From NCBI RefSeq assembly GCF_000374925.1, contig NZ_KB895546.1, positions 1 through 64,000 of the forward strand: a stretch of DNA of 64,000 bases, given 5' to 3'. Shown here in pieces: positions 1-8,489 of the stretch (within the stretch, counting starts at the first letter, position 1; each line of letters opens with the position of its first letter). The stretch is from Arthrobacter sp. 131MFCol6.1 (GTDB lineage Bacteria; Actinomycetota; Actinomycetes; Actinomycetales; Micrococcaceae). The position numbers and the translations under genes were made by a program. The notes beneath the pieces are model-generated. The model saw nothing but the letters and a program-made list of their open reading frames with translations. It made no database searches and was not told where the DNA came from.

Positions 1-262
1 CGCGGCGCTGCCGTGCATCAAAGTCGAACGCTATCCGGGCCTGCAGGGCGGCCGCGGCCGACTTCATGTCCTCAAGCTCGCGAAGCTGGTCGATCATCCC
101 GGCACTGTCCGTGCCCGGAAGGATCTCCGACATCATGCGGACTAGGTCCTCGACGGCCACCGGAGCACTGACCGGAACGGCGCCCGCGCGGCTCCCGGCG
201 CGGCCGAAGCCGCCGTCGCCGTCTCCCGCCGGAACCACTTCGGGCCCCTGATTGCCGTCCAT
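1..262 (-). CDS. N-terminus of a DUF222 (13E12)/HNH endonuclease family protein, cut by window edge
   Basis: An open frame starts at ATG 262 and runs off the left edge of the window, so only about 87 residues are visible. After a low-complexity Gly/Asp-rich leader it reads IDQLRELEDMKSAAAALQAR and then an FDFDARQRR-type segment. That pattern (a short helix ending in ELE, then Lys/Ala-rich residues and the FDxxQR turn) is typical of the start of the DUF222/13E12 domain, usually followed by a C-terminal HNH nuclease motif. The HNH part would lie outside the window. These proteins occur in many copies in Arthrobacter and relatives, and their role is not settled. The family call rests on this short segment only. 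Confidence 0.6.
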   Translation of the reverse strand, partial: MDGNQGPEVVPAGDGDGGFGRAGSRAGAVPVSAPVAVEDLVRMMSEILPGTDSAGMIDQLRELEDMKSAAAALQARIAFDFDARQRR

Positions 263-394
263 GAACCCAGTCTCCCAGAGACCTCCGACAATCTATGCGA
301 CAGCTGGAAGGGACCCCGGAAAGCACGATTGGCCGCGGTTGATGCCGCGTTTGTGCAGTCGATTTGTCGTCGCCGGGTTTGGGGAGCTCGACCC

Positions 395-1150
395 TCAGGG
401 TGCGGCCAGCCGGTACACCGACACGTGACTGCGAGATTCCGCGGTGAATTCGCTGTGGTCCCAGTCTGCCCACCTGTACTCCAGCTCAAACCCGGCCATC
501 CGGGCCATGAGATCGAGCTCGCTCGGCCAGACGTATCGGTGGGGTGTCCGTCCGATCCGCGCATCCCGCCCATCCGACAGTTCTGGGCCGAATCGCACAT
601 GGTGCGAGATCACGTGCTGGCGGAGCACGTCATACGTGTCGACCAGAAGATACCCGGGCTCACTGACTTCGACTGTGCCGCGGTGTCCGGGTGACAGCGA
701 GCGCAGTTGCGGAACCCAGAGCTCAATAGCGAAGCGCCCGCCACTTGCCAGATGACGGGCAGCGTTCTGGAAACACCGGACCTGTTCGTCCTGCGTCAAG
801 AGGTTGGCGATGGTGTTGAACACCAGGTACGCAAGCGAGAAATTTTCGCCCGCCGCGGCCTCGGTCATGTCGCCCTGAACGACGGGGATGTGGTCCTCGC
901 CGACCTTCTCACGCAGGCGGGAGATCATGGCGTGAGACAGTTCGATGCCGCTGACTTGGACCCCCGCTTCCCAGAGGGGGATGGCGACTCGCCCCGTGCC
1001 GATGGCAAACTCAACGGCCGGACCGTTACCCGCCAGCCTTGACAGCACCTCCACAGTGGGGCCCAGTACCTCGGGCGAGAACATTCCCTCTCCGGGCGTG
1101 TCGTACTGCTTCGCCGCGTCCTCGTCCCAGAGCTGTTGCTGGTTGATCAT
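395..1150 (-). CDS. Class I SAM-dependent methyltransferase
   Basis: The 251-residue protein has the Rossmann-type methyltransferase core. The SAM-binding motif I is VEFAIGTGRVAIPL (about residues 46-59), followed by an acidic residue at the end of beta 2 (SGIELSH) and motif II-like VVQGDMTEA. The C-terminal half contains a GYLLVDTYDVLRQ strand region and a WPSELDLMARMAGF helix, as in small-molecule methyltransferases of the UbiE/TehB-like group. The substrate cannot be told from the sequence. ATG 1150 follows a weak GGCGGG. The gene stands alone between the truncated DUF222 gene and a degraded locus, so context gives no pathway. Confidence 0.8.
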   Translation of the reverse strand: MINQQQLWDEDAAKQYDTPGEGMFSPEVLGPTVEVLSRLAGNGPAVEFAIGTGRVAIPLWEAGVQVSGIELSHAMISRLREKVGEDHIPVVQGDMTEAAAGENFSLAYLVFNTIANLLTQDEQVRCFQNAARHLASGGRFAIELWVPQLRSLSPGHRGTVEVSEPGYLLVDTYDVLRQHVISHHVRFGPELSDGRDARIGRTPHRYVWPSELDLMARMAGFELEYRWADWDHSEFTAESRSHVSVYRLAAP

Positions 1151-1329
1151 CCCGCCACTATCGCACCCCGCTGCGCAGATCAGCTACCATCCGACGCCTT
1201 CTGGTCGAGCCAGGGCCCGCTATCCGGCCCCGCCGGGCATGTTGGCTTTGCCGCGAACGTGGTCAACCGAGGCCGGTCGACACCGGGTGGCTCTGCCGGA
1301 ATCCGCGGCGGTCACCTGATGCGGGCGAC

Positions 1330-1633
1330 TCAGCGGTTGCGGTAGTAGTCCTTCCAGACCAGGCGATGAAGGGGGATCATCCGCGGCAGCGATCTCAGAC
1401 CAGGGATGAACGGCAGCAGGGTCAGCAACGCGGTCAGCACGAGCATCGTCACAGGCAGCCGCCCAGCTTGAGCGTTGCTGATCCGTGGCGGCCGTCCACT
1501 GTGCCAGGGCTTCTGGTGGAGATGGCAGGGTGGACAGCGGAGTGATCACGAAGTCGTTGGCCGTATCCACCGGAAGGCGGACATAGGCTACTCGATTCTC
1601 TTTACGCTGCCGGTTCAACTCCACCACCGTCAC
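1330..1633 (-). pseudogene. Possible frameshifted gene remnant with a hydrophobic C-terminal tail
   Basis: On the minus strand a frame opening at 1633 (MTVVELNRQRKENRVAYVRL) reads like ordinary protein for roughly 35 residues, then becomes an arginine/alanine-rich shadow. From about 1446 to the TGA at 1330 another frame gives a sensible membrane-type end: a hydrophobic run TALLTLLPFIPGL, then RMIPLHRLVWKDYYRNR. Two plausible pieces in different frames suggest a gene broken by an indel, or two short unrelated remnants. I do not recognise the family. The whole interval 1151-1717 otherwise holds no convincing gene. Confidence 0.3.
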
Positions 1634-1717
1634 CTATCCGCAAACAGGGTCCTCCGCCCAGGCCAGGCGCCTGTCCGGGCCTCCGGCCTCCACGCCCGCG
1701 TCAATTAGGCTGGAGCC

Positions 1718-2404
1718 GTGACCCGCCTCATTCTTGCCTCCCAGTCCCCCGCCCGCACCAAGCTGCTCCACAACGCCGGCATCGCCCACGAGGTCCTCGT
1801 CTCGGACGTGGATGAGGACGCCGTGCAGGCCCGCTACGGCGTGACGGATCCGCATGACACGGCCCTGCTGCTTGCCCGGGCCAAAGCCGAGGCCGTCGCG
1901 TCCCTGCCCGAGGCGGACGGTGCAATCGTGATCGGCTGCGACTCGGTCTTCGAGTTCGACGGCGAAGCCCACGGCAAGCCCTACACAGCCGACATCGCCC
2001 GGGAGCGCATGCTGCGCATGAGCGGCAGCATGGGCGTCCTGCACACCGGCCACTGGCTGGTCGACTGCCGCGACACTGACACCGACACAGAAGACGGCGA
2101 CGGCGACGCGCGCGGCACCGGCGCCACCCTGGGCTCGGTGTCCTCGGCCGAGGTGCACTTCATGGAAATGAGCACCGAGGAAATCGAAACCTACATTGCC
2201 ACCGGCGAGCCGCTCCAATGCGCCGGCTCCTTCACGATCGACGGCTACGGCGGGGCGTTCATCCGCAAGGTCGACGGCGATCCCCACACCGTCGTCGGGC
2301 TCTCCATCTCCACCCTGCGTGCCCTGCTCGGCCAGGCGAACGTGGGGATCACCGAGCTCTGGACCGGCGGGGCCGTGGACCCGGCGGACGTCCGCGCCGA
2401 GTAA
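1718..2404 (+). CDS. maf: Maf family nucleoside triphosphate pyrophosphatase
   Basis: Cytosolic house-cleaning enzyme that hydrolyses non-canonical nucleoside triphosphates to monophosphates. The family hallmarks are present: the SQSPAR loop at residues 8-13 of the start, the conserved Asp in GCDSV (residue 75), HGKP (86-89), and the C-terminal AGSFTIDGYGGAFI segment. The start is GTG 1718. An acidic, low-complexity insert (about residues 119-135, Asp/Thr then Gly/Asp repeats) makes this protein (228 aa) slightly longer than the usual 195-210. In relatives Maf commonly sits beside the acyl-CoA carboxylase genes, and here the carboxylase alpha gene follows 169 bp downstream on the same strand. 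Confidence 0.92.
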   Translation: MTRLILASQSPARTKLLHNAGIAHEVLVSDVDEDAVQARYGVTDPHDTALLLARAKAEAVASLPEADGAIVIGCDSVFEFDGEAHGKPYTADIARERMLRMSGSMGVLHTGHWLVDCRDTDTDTEDGDGDARGTGATLGSVSSAEVHFMEMSTEEIETYIATGEPLQCAGSFTIDGYGGAFIRKVDGDPHTVVGLSISTLRALLGQANVGITELWTGGAVDPADVRAE

Positions 2405-2573
2405 CGACGGAATGGGTGCCGGAGGAAAGACTGAGCGGGCGCGGAGTGAGCCAATTCGCTGCCCTTTGTGGCAACCCTACAAAGGAAGGGCCGTATACGC
2501 GCGGAATCCGCAAGTAATATCGGCGGAACCCTCAAAACCGCGCTAGGCTCCCTGAAGGAAAGAAGGAGACGCC

Positions 2574-4427
2574 TTGTCAGCAAATTCGGAGCAGTCCGCA
2601 CCCACCGTGCCGGGATCAACGCAGTCATCTACAGCCGCGGGCATCCGCCGGCTGACCAAGGTGCTGATCGCCAACCGCGGAGAAATTGCGGTGCGCATCA
2701 TCCGCGCCGCCCGCGATGAAGGCATCGCCTCGGTGGCTGTCTACGCGGACCCCGACCGCGACGCGCTGCACGCCCGGCTCGCGGACGAGGCCTACGCGCT
2801 CGGTGGCAACACCGCCGCGGAGTCCTACCTGGTGATGGACAAGATCATCGACGTCGCCCGCCAGTCCGGCGCGGACGCCATCCACCCCGGGTACGGGTTC
2901 CTGGCCGAGAACGCCGAGTTCGCCGCCAAGGTGATCGATGCCGGCATTACGTGGATCGGCCCCTCCCCCGAAGCGATCTCTGCCCTGGGCGACAAGGTCC
3001 AGGCCCGCCACATCGCCGAGAAGGTCGGCGCCCCACAGGTCCCCGGCACCGCCGACCCGGTCGAATCCGCCGAGGAAATCCTCGACTTCGTGGACAAGTT
3101 CGGCCTGCCCGTCGCCATCAAGGCGGCCTTCGGCGGCGGCGGACGCGGCATCAAGGTGGCCCGCACCCGCGAAGAGATCCCCGAACTCTTCGAATCCGCC
3201 GTGCGCGAGGCCACCGCCGCCTTCGGCCGCGGCGAGTGCTTCATCGAGCGCTTCCTGGACGCCCCGCGCCACGTCGAGACCCAGTGCCTGGCCGATGCCT
3301 ACGGCAACGTCGTGGTGGTCTCCACCCGCGACTGCTCGCTCCAGCGCCGGAACCAGAAACTCGTCGAGGAAGCCCCGGCCCCGTTCCTCACCGAGGAACA
3401 GAACCGCCGGCTCTACGAATCTTCCAAGGCCATCCTCAAGGAGGCCGGCTACCTCGGCGCAGGCACCTGCGAATTCCTCGTCGGCCAGGACGGCACGATC
3501 TCCTTCCTCGAGGTCAACACCCGGCTTCAGGTGGAGCACTGCGTCTCCGAGGAAGTCACCGGGATCGACCTCGTCCGCGAACAGTTCCGGCTGGCCCGCG
3601 GCGAGGAGCTCGGCTACGGCGACCCGGAAATCCGCGGCCACTCGATCGAATTCCGTATCACCGGCGAGGACCCGGGCCGGAACTTCATGCCCGCCCCCGG
3701 CACCATCACGCGACTGTTGAACCCCACCGGTCCCGGTATCCGCGTCGATTCGGGCGTGGAGCAGGGCGATGTCATCAGCGGCAACTTCGACTCCATGCTC
3801 TCCAAGCTGATCGTCACCGGAGCCACCCGCGCCCAGGCCCTGCAGCGCTCCCGGCGGGCGCTGGAGGAAATGGTGGTCGAAGGCATCCCCACCGTCATCC
3901 CCTTCGACCTGGCGGTGGTTTCCAATCCCGATTTCGCACCGGCCGAGGGCCCCTTCAAGGTCCACACCCGCTGGATCGAGACGGCCTTCGTCAACGACAT
4001 TCCGGCCTGGACCCCGACCGGCACCGAGGCTGAAGCGACCGACGCCGGTGACCGCCAGCGCGTCGTCGTCGAGGTCGGCGGCAAGCGCCTGGAGGTCGTG
4101 CTGCCGGCATCGCTGGGCTCGATCAGCAACGCCGCAGGCGCCAAGCCGGCCAAGGCCAAGAAGCGCACCCGCGGTGGCGGCGCACCCGCGGCCGCAAGCG
4201 GCAACGCCCTGACCTCCCCCATGCAGGGGACCATCGTGAAGGTGGCCGTCTCCGAAGGTGACACGGTCGCCGAGGGCGATCTCGTCGTCGTGCTCGAGGC
4301 CATGAAGATGGAACAGCCACTCACCGCCCACCGTGCCGGGATCGTCATCGGCCTCGCCGCGGCGGCCGGCGAGACCGTGTCCGCCGGCGCCATCATCGCC
4401 ATGATCGAGGACGGCGCCGCGGAGTAA
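2574..4427 (+). CDS. Acetyl/propionyl-CoA carboxylase alpha chain (biotin carboxylase-BCCP fusion)
   Basis: 617 aa. Carboxylates biotin with ATP and bicarbonate and carries it on its own biotinyl domain to a separate carboxyltransferase beta subunit (not in this window), giving malonyl- or methylmalonyl-CoA for fatty and branched-chain lipid synthesis. Order: biotin carboxylase N-domain ([12 protein letters not shown] near residue 30), ATP-grasp glycine loop ([11 protein letters not shown], about 183), [10 protein letters not shown] (about 313), linker rich in Ala/Lys, and BCCP domain with EAMKMEQ, whose Lys578 is the biotin site. I chose TTG 2574 because AGAAGGAGA lies 4-12 nt upstream and translation from there gives a 30-residue polar leader before the conserved domain. 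Confidence 0.92.
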   Translation: MSANSEQSAPTVPGSTQSSTAAGIRRLTKVLIANRGEIAVRIIRAARDEGIASVAVYADPDRDALHARLADEAYALGGNTAAESYLVMDKIIDVARQSGADAIHPGYGFLAENAEFAAKVIDAGITWIGPSPEAISALGDKVQARHIAEKVGAPQVPGTADPVESAEEILDFVDKFGLPVAIKAAFGGGGRGIKVARTREEIPELFESAVREATAAFGRGECFIERFLDAPRHVETQCLADAYGNVVVVSTRDCSLQRRNQKLVEEAPAPFLTEEQNRRLYESSKAILKEAGYLGAGTCEFLVGQDGTISFLEVNTRLQVEHCVSEEVTGIDLVREQFRLARGEELGYGDPEIRGHSIEFRITGEDPGRNFMPAPGTITRLLNPTGPGIRVDSGVEQGDVISGNFDSMLSKLIVTGATRAQALQRSRRALEEMVVEGIPTVIPFDLAVVSNPDFAPAEGPFKVHTRWIETAFVNDIPAWTPTGTEAEATDAGDRQRVVVEVGGKRLEVVLPASLGSISNAAGAKPAKAKKRTRGGGAPAAASGNALTSPMQGTIVKVAVSEGDTVAEGDLVVVLEAMKMEQPLTAHRAGIVIGLAAAAGETVSAGAIIAMIEDGAAE

Positions 4428-4464
4428 GCGGCTCACAGTACGGCGACGGCGGACGGTAAACGCC

Positions 4465-4510
4465 ACTGCCGGTCGCGGGCGCGCCTCTGGCGCCTCCGTG
4501 ACCGGCCAGT
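4465..4510 (+). terminator. Stem-loop after the carboxylase gene
   Basis: ACTGCCGGTC (4465-4474) can pair with GACCGGCCAGT (4500-4510) with one bulged base, and the loop contains a further GGCGC/GCGCC pairing. It lies 38 nt beyond the carboxylase stop and just before the next gene. No T-run follows, so termination is only suggested. Confidence 0.35.
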
Positions 4511-4523
4511 AGAGACTTAGGGT

Positions 4524-5255
4524 GTGAAGCCATTCCTGCTCCTCGCCTCGCGCGCGGAAGACACCGCCGCCGAGGACGAATACCGCGCCTACCTTCGCTA
4601 CTGCGGACTCCAGCCGGAGCAGCTGCACAGGATCCGGATGGAAGCCGCCCCGCTGCCCGAGCTGGAACTGTCCGACTATTCGGGCGTCATTGTGGGCGGC
4701 AGTCCGTTCACTTCCAGCGACCCTGCCGAGCACAAGAGCGCCACCCAGCACCGGGTGGAGCGCGAACTCGCCGGCCTGCTGGACAGGATCGTGGCCGAGG
4801 ACTTCCCGTTCCTCGGCGCCTGCTACGGCGTCGGCACCCTTGGACTGCACCAGGGCGCCGTGATCGACCGGACCTACGGTGAAGGGCTCGGCGGCGTCAC
4901 CATCAAACTGACGGCGGAGGGGCTGCAGGATCCCCTCCTGCGCGGGCTGCCGGAGAGCTTCACGGCGTTCACCGGCCACAAGGAAGCCTGCACCGTGCTG
5001 CCCTCCCATGCGGTGCTGCTGGCGAGCTCGGCCGCCTGCCCGGTGCACATGTTCCGGATCAAGACCAACTTGTACGCCACCCAGTTCCACCCCGAGCTCG
5101 ATGCAGAAGGGCTCGTCACCAGGATCGACATCTACCGCCATGCCGGCTACTTCCCGCCGGAATCGGCCGAAATGCTCATGGCCGACGCCCGGCAGTTCAC
5201 CGCGACGGAACCGATGAAAATCCTGCGGAACTTCGTGCAGCGCTACGCGCGCTGA
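4524..5255 (+). CDS. Class I glutamine amidotransferase (GMP synthase-like, PF00117)
   Basis: 243-residue stand-alone GATase1 domain. The nucleophile elbow is FLGACYGVG with Cys100, and the catalytic His/Glu pair is in TQFHPELD (His189, Glu191). These stand-alone proteins hydrolyse glutamine or a glutamyl compound for an unknown acceptor, and no synthetase partner is adjacent. The start is GTG 4524. The sequence upstream (cttaggGTG) provides a weak binding site. In many actinobacteria this gene is annotated simply as glutamine amidotransferase. Catalysis is supported by the intact triad, but the substrate is unknown. Confidence 0.85.
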   Translation: MKPFLLLASRAEDTAAEDEYRAYLRYCGLQPEQLHRIRMEAAPLPELELSDYSGVIVGGSPFTSSDPAEHKSATQHRVERELAGLLDRIVAEDFPFLGACYGVGTLGLHQGAVIDRTYGEGLGGVTIKLTAEGLQDPLLRGLPESFTAFTGHKEACTVLPSHAVLLASSAACPVHMFRIKTNLYATQFHPELDAEGLVTRIDIYRHAGYFPPESAEMLMADARQFTATEPMKILRNFVQRYAR

Positions 5256-5305
5256 GCCCCCCGCCCCCGCGGCCCCCGCCCGCGCGGCCCCCGCCCGCGA
5301 ACGAA

Positions 5306-5340
5306 GAAGCCCGGCGTGTTCACTGAACACACCGGGCTTC
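5306..5340. terminator. Bidirectional terminator between convergent genes
   Basis: GAAGCCCGGCGTGTTCA-type left arm and GAACACACCGGGCTTC right arm form a stem of about 15 bp with a very short loop. The stem lies exactly between the stop of the amidotransferase gene (5255, plus) and the stop of the MHS transporter gene (5366, minus). It is followed on the plus side by TCTCCC. Confidence 0.75.
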
Positions 5341-5365
5341 TCCCGTCAGGAATAGGGAACGGACG

Positions 5366-6778
5366 TTAGGCCACGTTGTTGGTGTAGTCGAGGTCCCGGG
5401 TTTCCTTGCTCACGAACAGGGCGATCAGCGTCAGCACCGCCATGGCGGCGAGGTAGACACCGACCAGCCCGGGGCTGCCCTTCCCCATTTCCCAGAGCCA
5501 GACGGCGATGAACGGGGCGACGGCCGCACCCAGGATGCTGGAGAAGTTGTAGCTGATGGCCGAGCCGGTGTACCGGACGTTTGTCGGGAACAGCTCCGGC
5601 AGGAGCGCACCCATGGGCCCGAAGGTCAGGCCCATCAGGGAGAAGCCGATGATCAGCAGGGCCATGGTGCCCACGAACCCGGCGCTGAACAGCGGAACGA
5701 AGAGCAGGCCGAAGGCGATGATGCCGAAAGTTACAACGATCAGCATCTTGCGGCGGCCGTATTTCTCGGCCAGCGGGCCGGAGACCAGCGTGAAGATACC
5801 GAAGAATACGACGCCTGCGATCAGCATCCAGAGGAAGTCGTTGCGGGTGTAGCCCAGGCCCGGGACGAATGCTGCGGCGGCGGCCTCGGTCATCGGCTTG
5901 CCGGCCTTCTCTGCTGCGGCCTTCGCGGCGTCCAGGCTGGAGGCCCGGGTGCCGTAGGTCAGCGTGAACGTGGTCATCAGGTAGAAGAGCACGTAGGTGG
6001 CGAGCATGATGAACGTGCCCAGGATCAGCTTGCGCCAGCTGGACTTGAAGACCCGGGCGAGCGGCAGCTTGGCGACCTCATTGGATTCGATGACCTTGGT
6101 GAAGGCCGGGGTTTCGATCAGCTTGAGCCGGACGTAGAGGCCGATGATCACCATGACGGCGCTGAGCAGGAACGGTACACGCCAGCCCCAGGCCATGAAG
6201 GCGTCCGGCGTCAGGGCGTAGCTGAAGACCAGGAAGATCACGTTGGCGATGATGAAGCCGATCGGGGCACCCAGCTGCGGGAACGTGCCGTAGATGGCGC
6301 GCTTGTTCGACGGGGCGTTCTCGGTGGCGAGCAGGGCAGCGCCGCTCCATTCGCCGCCGAGCGCCAGGCCCTGGGCGAAGCGCATCACGACCAGCAGGGC
6401 CGGGGCCCAGAATTCCCAGCCCGGGACGGTCGCCGTCGGAAGGCAGCCGATCAGGAAGGTGGCAATACCCATCGTCAGCAGCGAGGCCACAAGCGTGCCC
6501 TTGCGTCCGAACTTGTCACCGAAGTGGCCGAAGACCACCGAGCCGAGCGGGCGGGCGATGAACGCCACGCCGAACACGGCGAAGGATGCCAGCAGCTGGG
6601 TGGTCTCGTTCTGCCCGGGGAAGAAGAGCTTCGGGAAAACGAGCACAGCCGCGGTGGCGTAAACGTAGAAGTCGTAGAACTCGACGGTGGTACCGATCAG
6701 GCTGGCGACAATCACGCGGCCGCGCGAATTCACCTGCTTGGTGGGCCCATGCTCCGCGGAGGTTGCAGTGGATGACAT
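5366..6778 (-). CDS. MFS transporter, metabolite:H+ symporter (MHS) family
   Basis: 470 aa, about 12 hydrophobic segments. The start (IGTTVEFYDFYVYATAAVL) is the hallmark of the MHS subfamily (shikimate, alpha-ketoglutarate, proline/betaine porters). The loop 2-3 signature GHFGDKFGRKGTL and the second-half copy GPLAEKYGRRKML are present. A loop of about 30 residues between TM7 and TM8 is Ala/Lys-rich. It is a proton-driven importer of an organic acid or compatible solute in the cytoplasmic membrane, but the substrate cannot be assigned. It is divergent from the nitrate operon across about 300 bp and closes on a bidirectional terminator. Confidence 0.85.
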   Translation of the reverse strand: MSSTATSAEHGPTKQVNSRGRVIVASLIGTTVEFYDFYVYATAAVLVFPKLFFPGQNETTQLLASFAVFGVAFIARPLGSVVFGHFGDKFGRKGTLVASLLTMGIATFLIGCLPTATVPGWEFWAPALLVVMRFAQGLALGGEWSGAALLATENAPSNKRAIYGTFPQLGAPIGFIIANVIFLVFSYALTPDAFMAWGWRVPFLLSAVMVIIGLYVRLKLIETPAFTKVIESNEVAKLPLARVFKSSWRKLILGTFIMLATYVLFYLMTTFTLTYGTRASSLDAAKAAAEKAGKPMTEAAAAAFVPGLGYTRNDFLWMLIAGVVFFGIFTLVSGPLAEKYGRRKMLIVVTFGIIAFGLLFVPLFSAGFVGTMALLIIGFSLMGLTFGPMGALLPELFPTNVRYTGSAISYNFSSILGAAVAPFIAVWLWEMGKGSPGLVGVYLAAMAVLTLIALFVSKETRDLDYTNNVA

Positions 6779-6892
6779 GTAGTAACGCTTTCATGAAGAC
6801 CGGTCGGATATTCCCCTAGAGCCCGATGCCCGGGGCCGCCGGCTAGGGATTCGTATACGTCTGATAATAGGTCCCACCGTCCAGTCAGTGGA

Positions 6893-6910
6893 CAAATAGT
6901 CCGTTATTTG
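6893..6910. promoter_or_regulatory. Inverted repeat CAAATA-N6-TATTTG in the MHS/NarK divergent promoter region
   Basis: Two perfect 6-nt arms (6893-6898 and 6905-6910) with a 6-nt spacer lie in an AT-richer patch of the 294-bp divergent intergenic region. They are 115 nt from the MHS start and 163 nt from the NarK start. Form and position suit an operator, perhaps for the transporter gene. No regulator can be named. Confidence 0.4.
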
Positions 6911-6985
6911 GACTTCGTGTCGCCGTCTCACGTGGTGGTCGTCACACCTATTCTCACACCGTCATAAAAGCCCCGATAGGCAAAA

Positions 6986-7023
6986 GTCACAGCGCGTTAA
7001 TAAACCGCGTCCGTCCCGGAAAC
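6986..7023 (+). promoter_or_regulatory. Candidate GlnR-type site upstream of narK
   Basis: Actinobacterial GlnR sites are built from GTnAC and GAAAC half-boxes at 11-bp steps. Here GTCAC (6986-6990) and GAAAC (7019-7023) match perfectly and are exactly 33 bp apart. The two intervening in-phase boxes (TTAAT, CGTCC) are poor. The site is 50 nt before the start codon. The placement suits nitrogen control, but the match is partial. Confidence 0.4.
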
Positions 7024-7072
7024 GCGGCGTCCCTACCTTTGAAGGACATCACCCCCCAAGGAGGTCTCCCAA

Positions 7073-8488
7073 GTGACTGCTGAACGCACCGCCGAAATCG
7101 GCACCGCAGAGGTCGGCGCCGCCAGTACCGGCGGCACCCTTACCCTCGACCACCGGCCCGGCCGCTGGATCGCCAACTGGGACGCGGAAAACAAGGAGCA
7201 GTGGGAGTCGGCCGGCCGCTCGATCGCCCGGCGCAACCTGAACTGGTCCATCTTCGCCGAGTTCCTGGGCTTCGTGGTCTGGCAGCTGTGGTCGATCGTG
7301 GTGGTCCAGCTTCCCTCCGCCGGTTTCAAGTTCTCCACCAACGAGATCTTCTGGCTGATCTCCATGCCAAGCCTCGTCGGCGCCACGCTCCGGATCCCCT
7401 ACACGTTCATGGTTCCCCGCTTCGGCGGCCGCAACTGGACCATCGTCTCCGCCCTGTTGCTGCTGATCCCGACGATCGGTCTGGGCCTGTGCGTCGCCAA
7501 CCCGGCCACCCCCTTCGGCGTCATGTTGTTCGTGGCCGCGCTGGCCGGATTCGGCGGCGGCAACTTCGCCAGCTCCATGGCGAACATCACCTTCTTCTAC
7601 CCCGCACGGGAAAAGGGCTGGGCCCTGGGCCTGAACGCCGCCGGCGGAAACCTCGGTGCCGCCGTCGCGCAGCTGGCCGTCCCGATCGCCATCACGCTGC
7701 TGGCAGCCGGCAGTGTGAACCTGCCCGTCGCAGGGTTCATGTGGGTTCCGCTGATCCTGCTGGCGGCCTTCGGTGCCTGGAAGTACATGGACAACCTCAC
7801 CAGCGCCAAGGGCGACGTCGCAGGTTCGCTGGCCGCGATCAAAGAGCCGCACCTGTGGATCATGGCGCTGCTGTACATCGGCACCTTCGGCTCCTTCATC
7901 GGCTTCGCCGGCGTCTTCCCAAAGCTCATCAAGGACTACTTCCCGGCATTCTCCTCGATCTCCGTCGGCGCCGTGGCCCTGTCCCTGGCCTTCCTCGGCC
8001 CGCTGGTCGGATCCCTGGCCCGCCCCTACGGCGGGCGCATGGCAGACCGGATGGGCGGCGCCCGCATGACCGTCGCAGCCTTCGCCGCCATGGCCGTCAT
8101 CACCCTCACCATGCTCTGGACCCTGCCGCTGAAGAACTTCTGGCTCTTCCTCTTCCTGTTCCTGCTCCTCTTCACCGCCAGCGGCTTCGGAAACGGCGCC
8201 ACCTACCGCATGATCCCGATCATCTTCGCCACCTCCAGCCGGGCCGCCCGCTCCGGGGCCAGCACGTACACCACCCAGCGGCTCGCGTCCTCGGCCCTCG
8301 GCCTGATCTCCGCCATCGGCGCCTACGGCGGATTCATCATCCCCCAGGTCCTCAACGCCTCCAACACGGCCAGCGGCTCCTACACCTCGGCGTTCTACGG
8401 ATTCGTGGGGGCCTACGTCCTGATGCTGGCGGTCTGCTGGTTCTGCTACATCCGCAACGCCAACCGAAACGCGATGGGACACGTCTAA
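7073..8488 (+). CDS. narK: NarK-type nitrate/nitrite transporter (MFS, NNP family)
   Basis: 471 aa, about 12 transmembrane segments after a 45-residue polar N-terminus. It carries the nitrate signature AGFGGGNFASSMANITFFYP and the second glycine-rich nitrate motif (TASGFGNGATYRMIP) near the end, plus RIPYTFMVPRFGGRNW. It imports nitrate (and/or exchanges nitrite) at the cytoplasmic membrane. The GTG start at 7073 is preceded by a perfect AAGGAGGT at 7058-7065. It is the first gene of a tight operon: the stop is one base from the ATG of the nitrate reductase gene. The pairing with an assimilatory reductase makes uptake for assimilation the likely role. Confidence 0.93.
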   Translation: MTAERTAEIGTAEVGAASTGGTLTLDHRPGRWIANWDAENKEQWESAGRSIARRNLNWSIFAEFLGFVVWQLWSIVVVQLPSAGFKFSTNEIFWLISMPSLVGATLRIPYTFMVPRFGGRNWTIVSALLLLIPTIGLGLCVANPATPFGVMLFVAALAGFGGGNFASSMANITFFYPAREKGWALGLNAAGGNLGAAVAQLAVPIAITLLAAGSVNLPVAGFMWVPLILLAAFGAWKYMDNLTSAKGDVAGSLAAIKEPHLWIMALLYIGTFGSFIGFAGVFPKLIKDYFPAFSSISVGAVALSLAFLGPLVGSLARPYGGRMADRMGGARMTVAAFAAMAVITLTMLWTLPLKNFWLFLFLFLLLFTASGFGNGATYRMIPIIFATSSRAARSGASTYTTQRLASSALGLISAIGAYGGFIIPQVLNASNTASGSYTSAFYGFVGAYVLMLAVCWFCYIRNANRNAMGHV

Positions 8489-8489
8489 C

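Noticed and set aside
2625..5330. A 901-codon open frame on the minus strand opposite the carboxylase and amidotransferase genes
   Set aside because: It is antisense to two genes with clear catalytic motifs, has Gly/Arg/Asp-rich shadow composition and no matching domain. Similar long antisense frames lie opposite nirB, nitrate reductase and lpdA.
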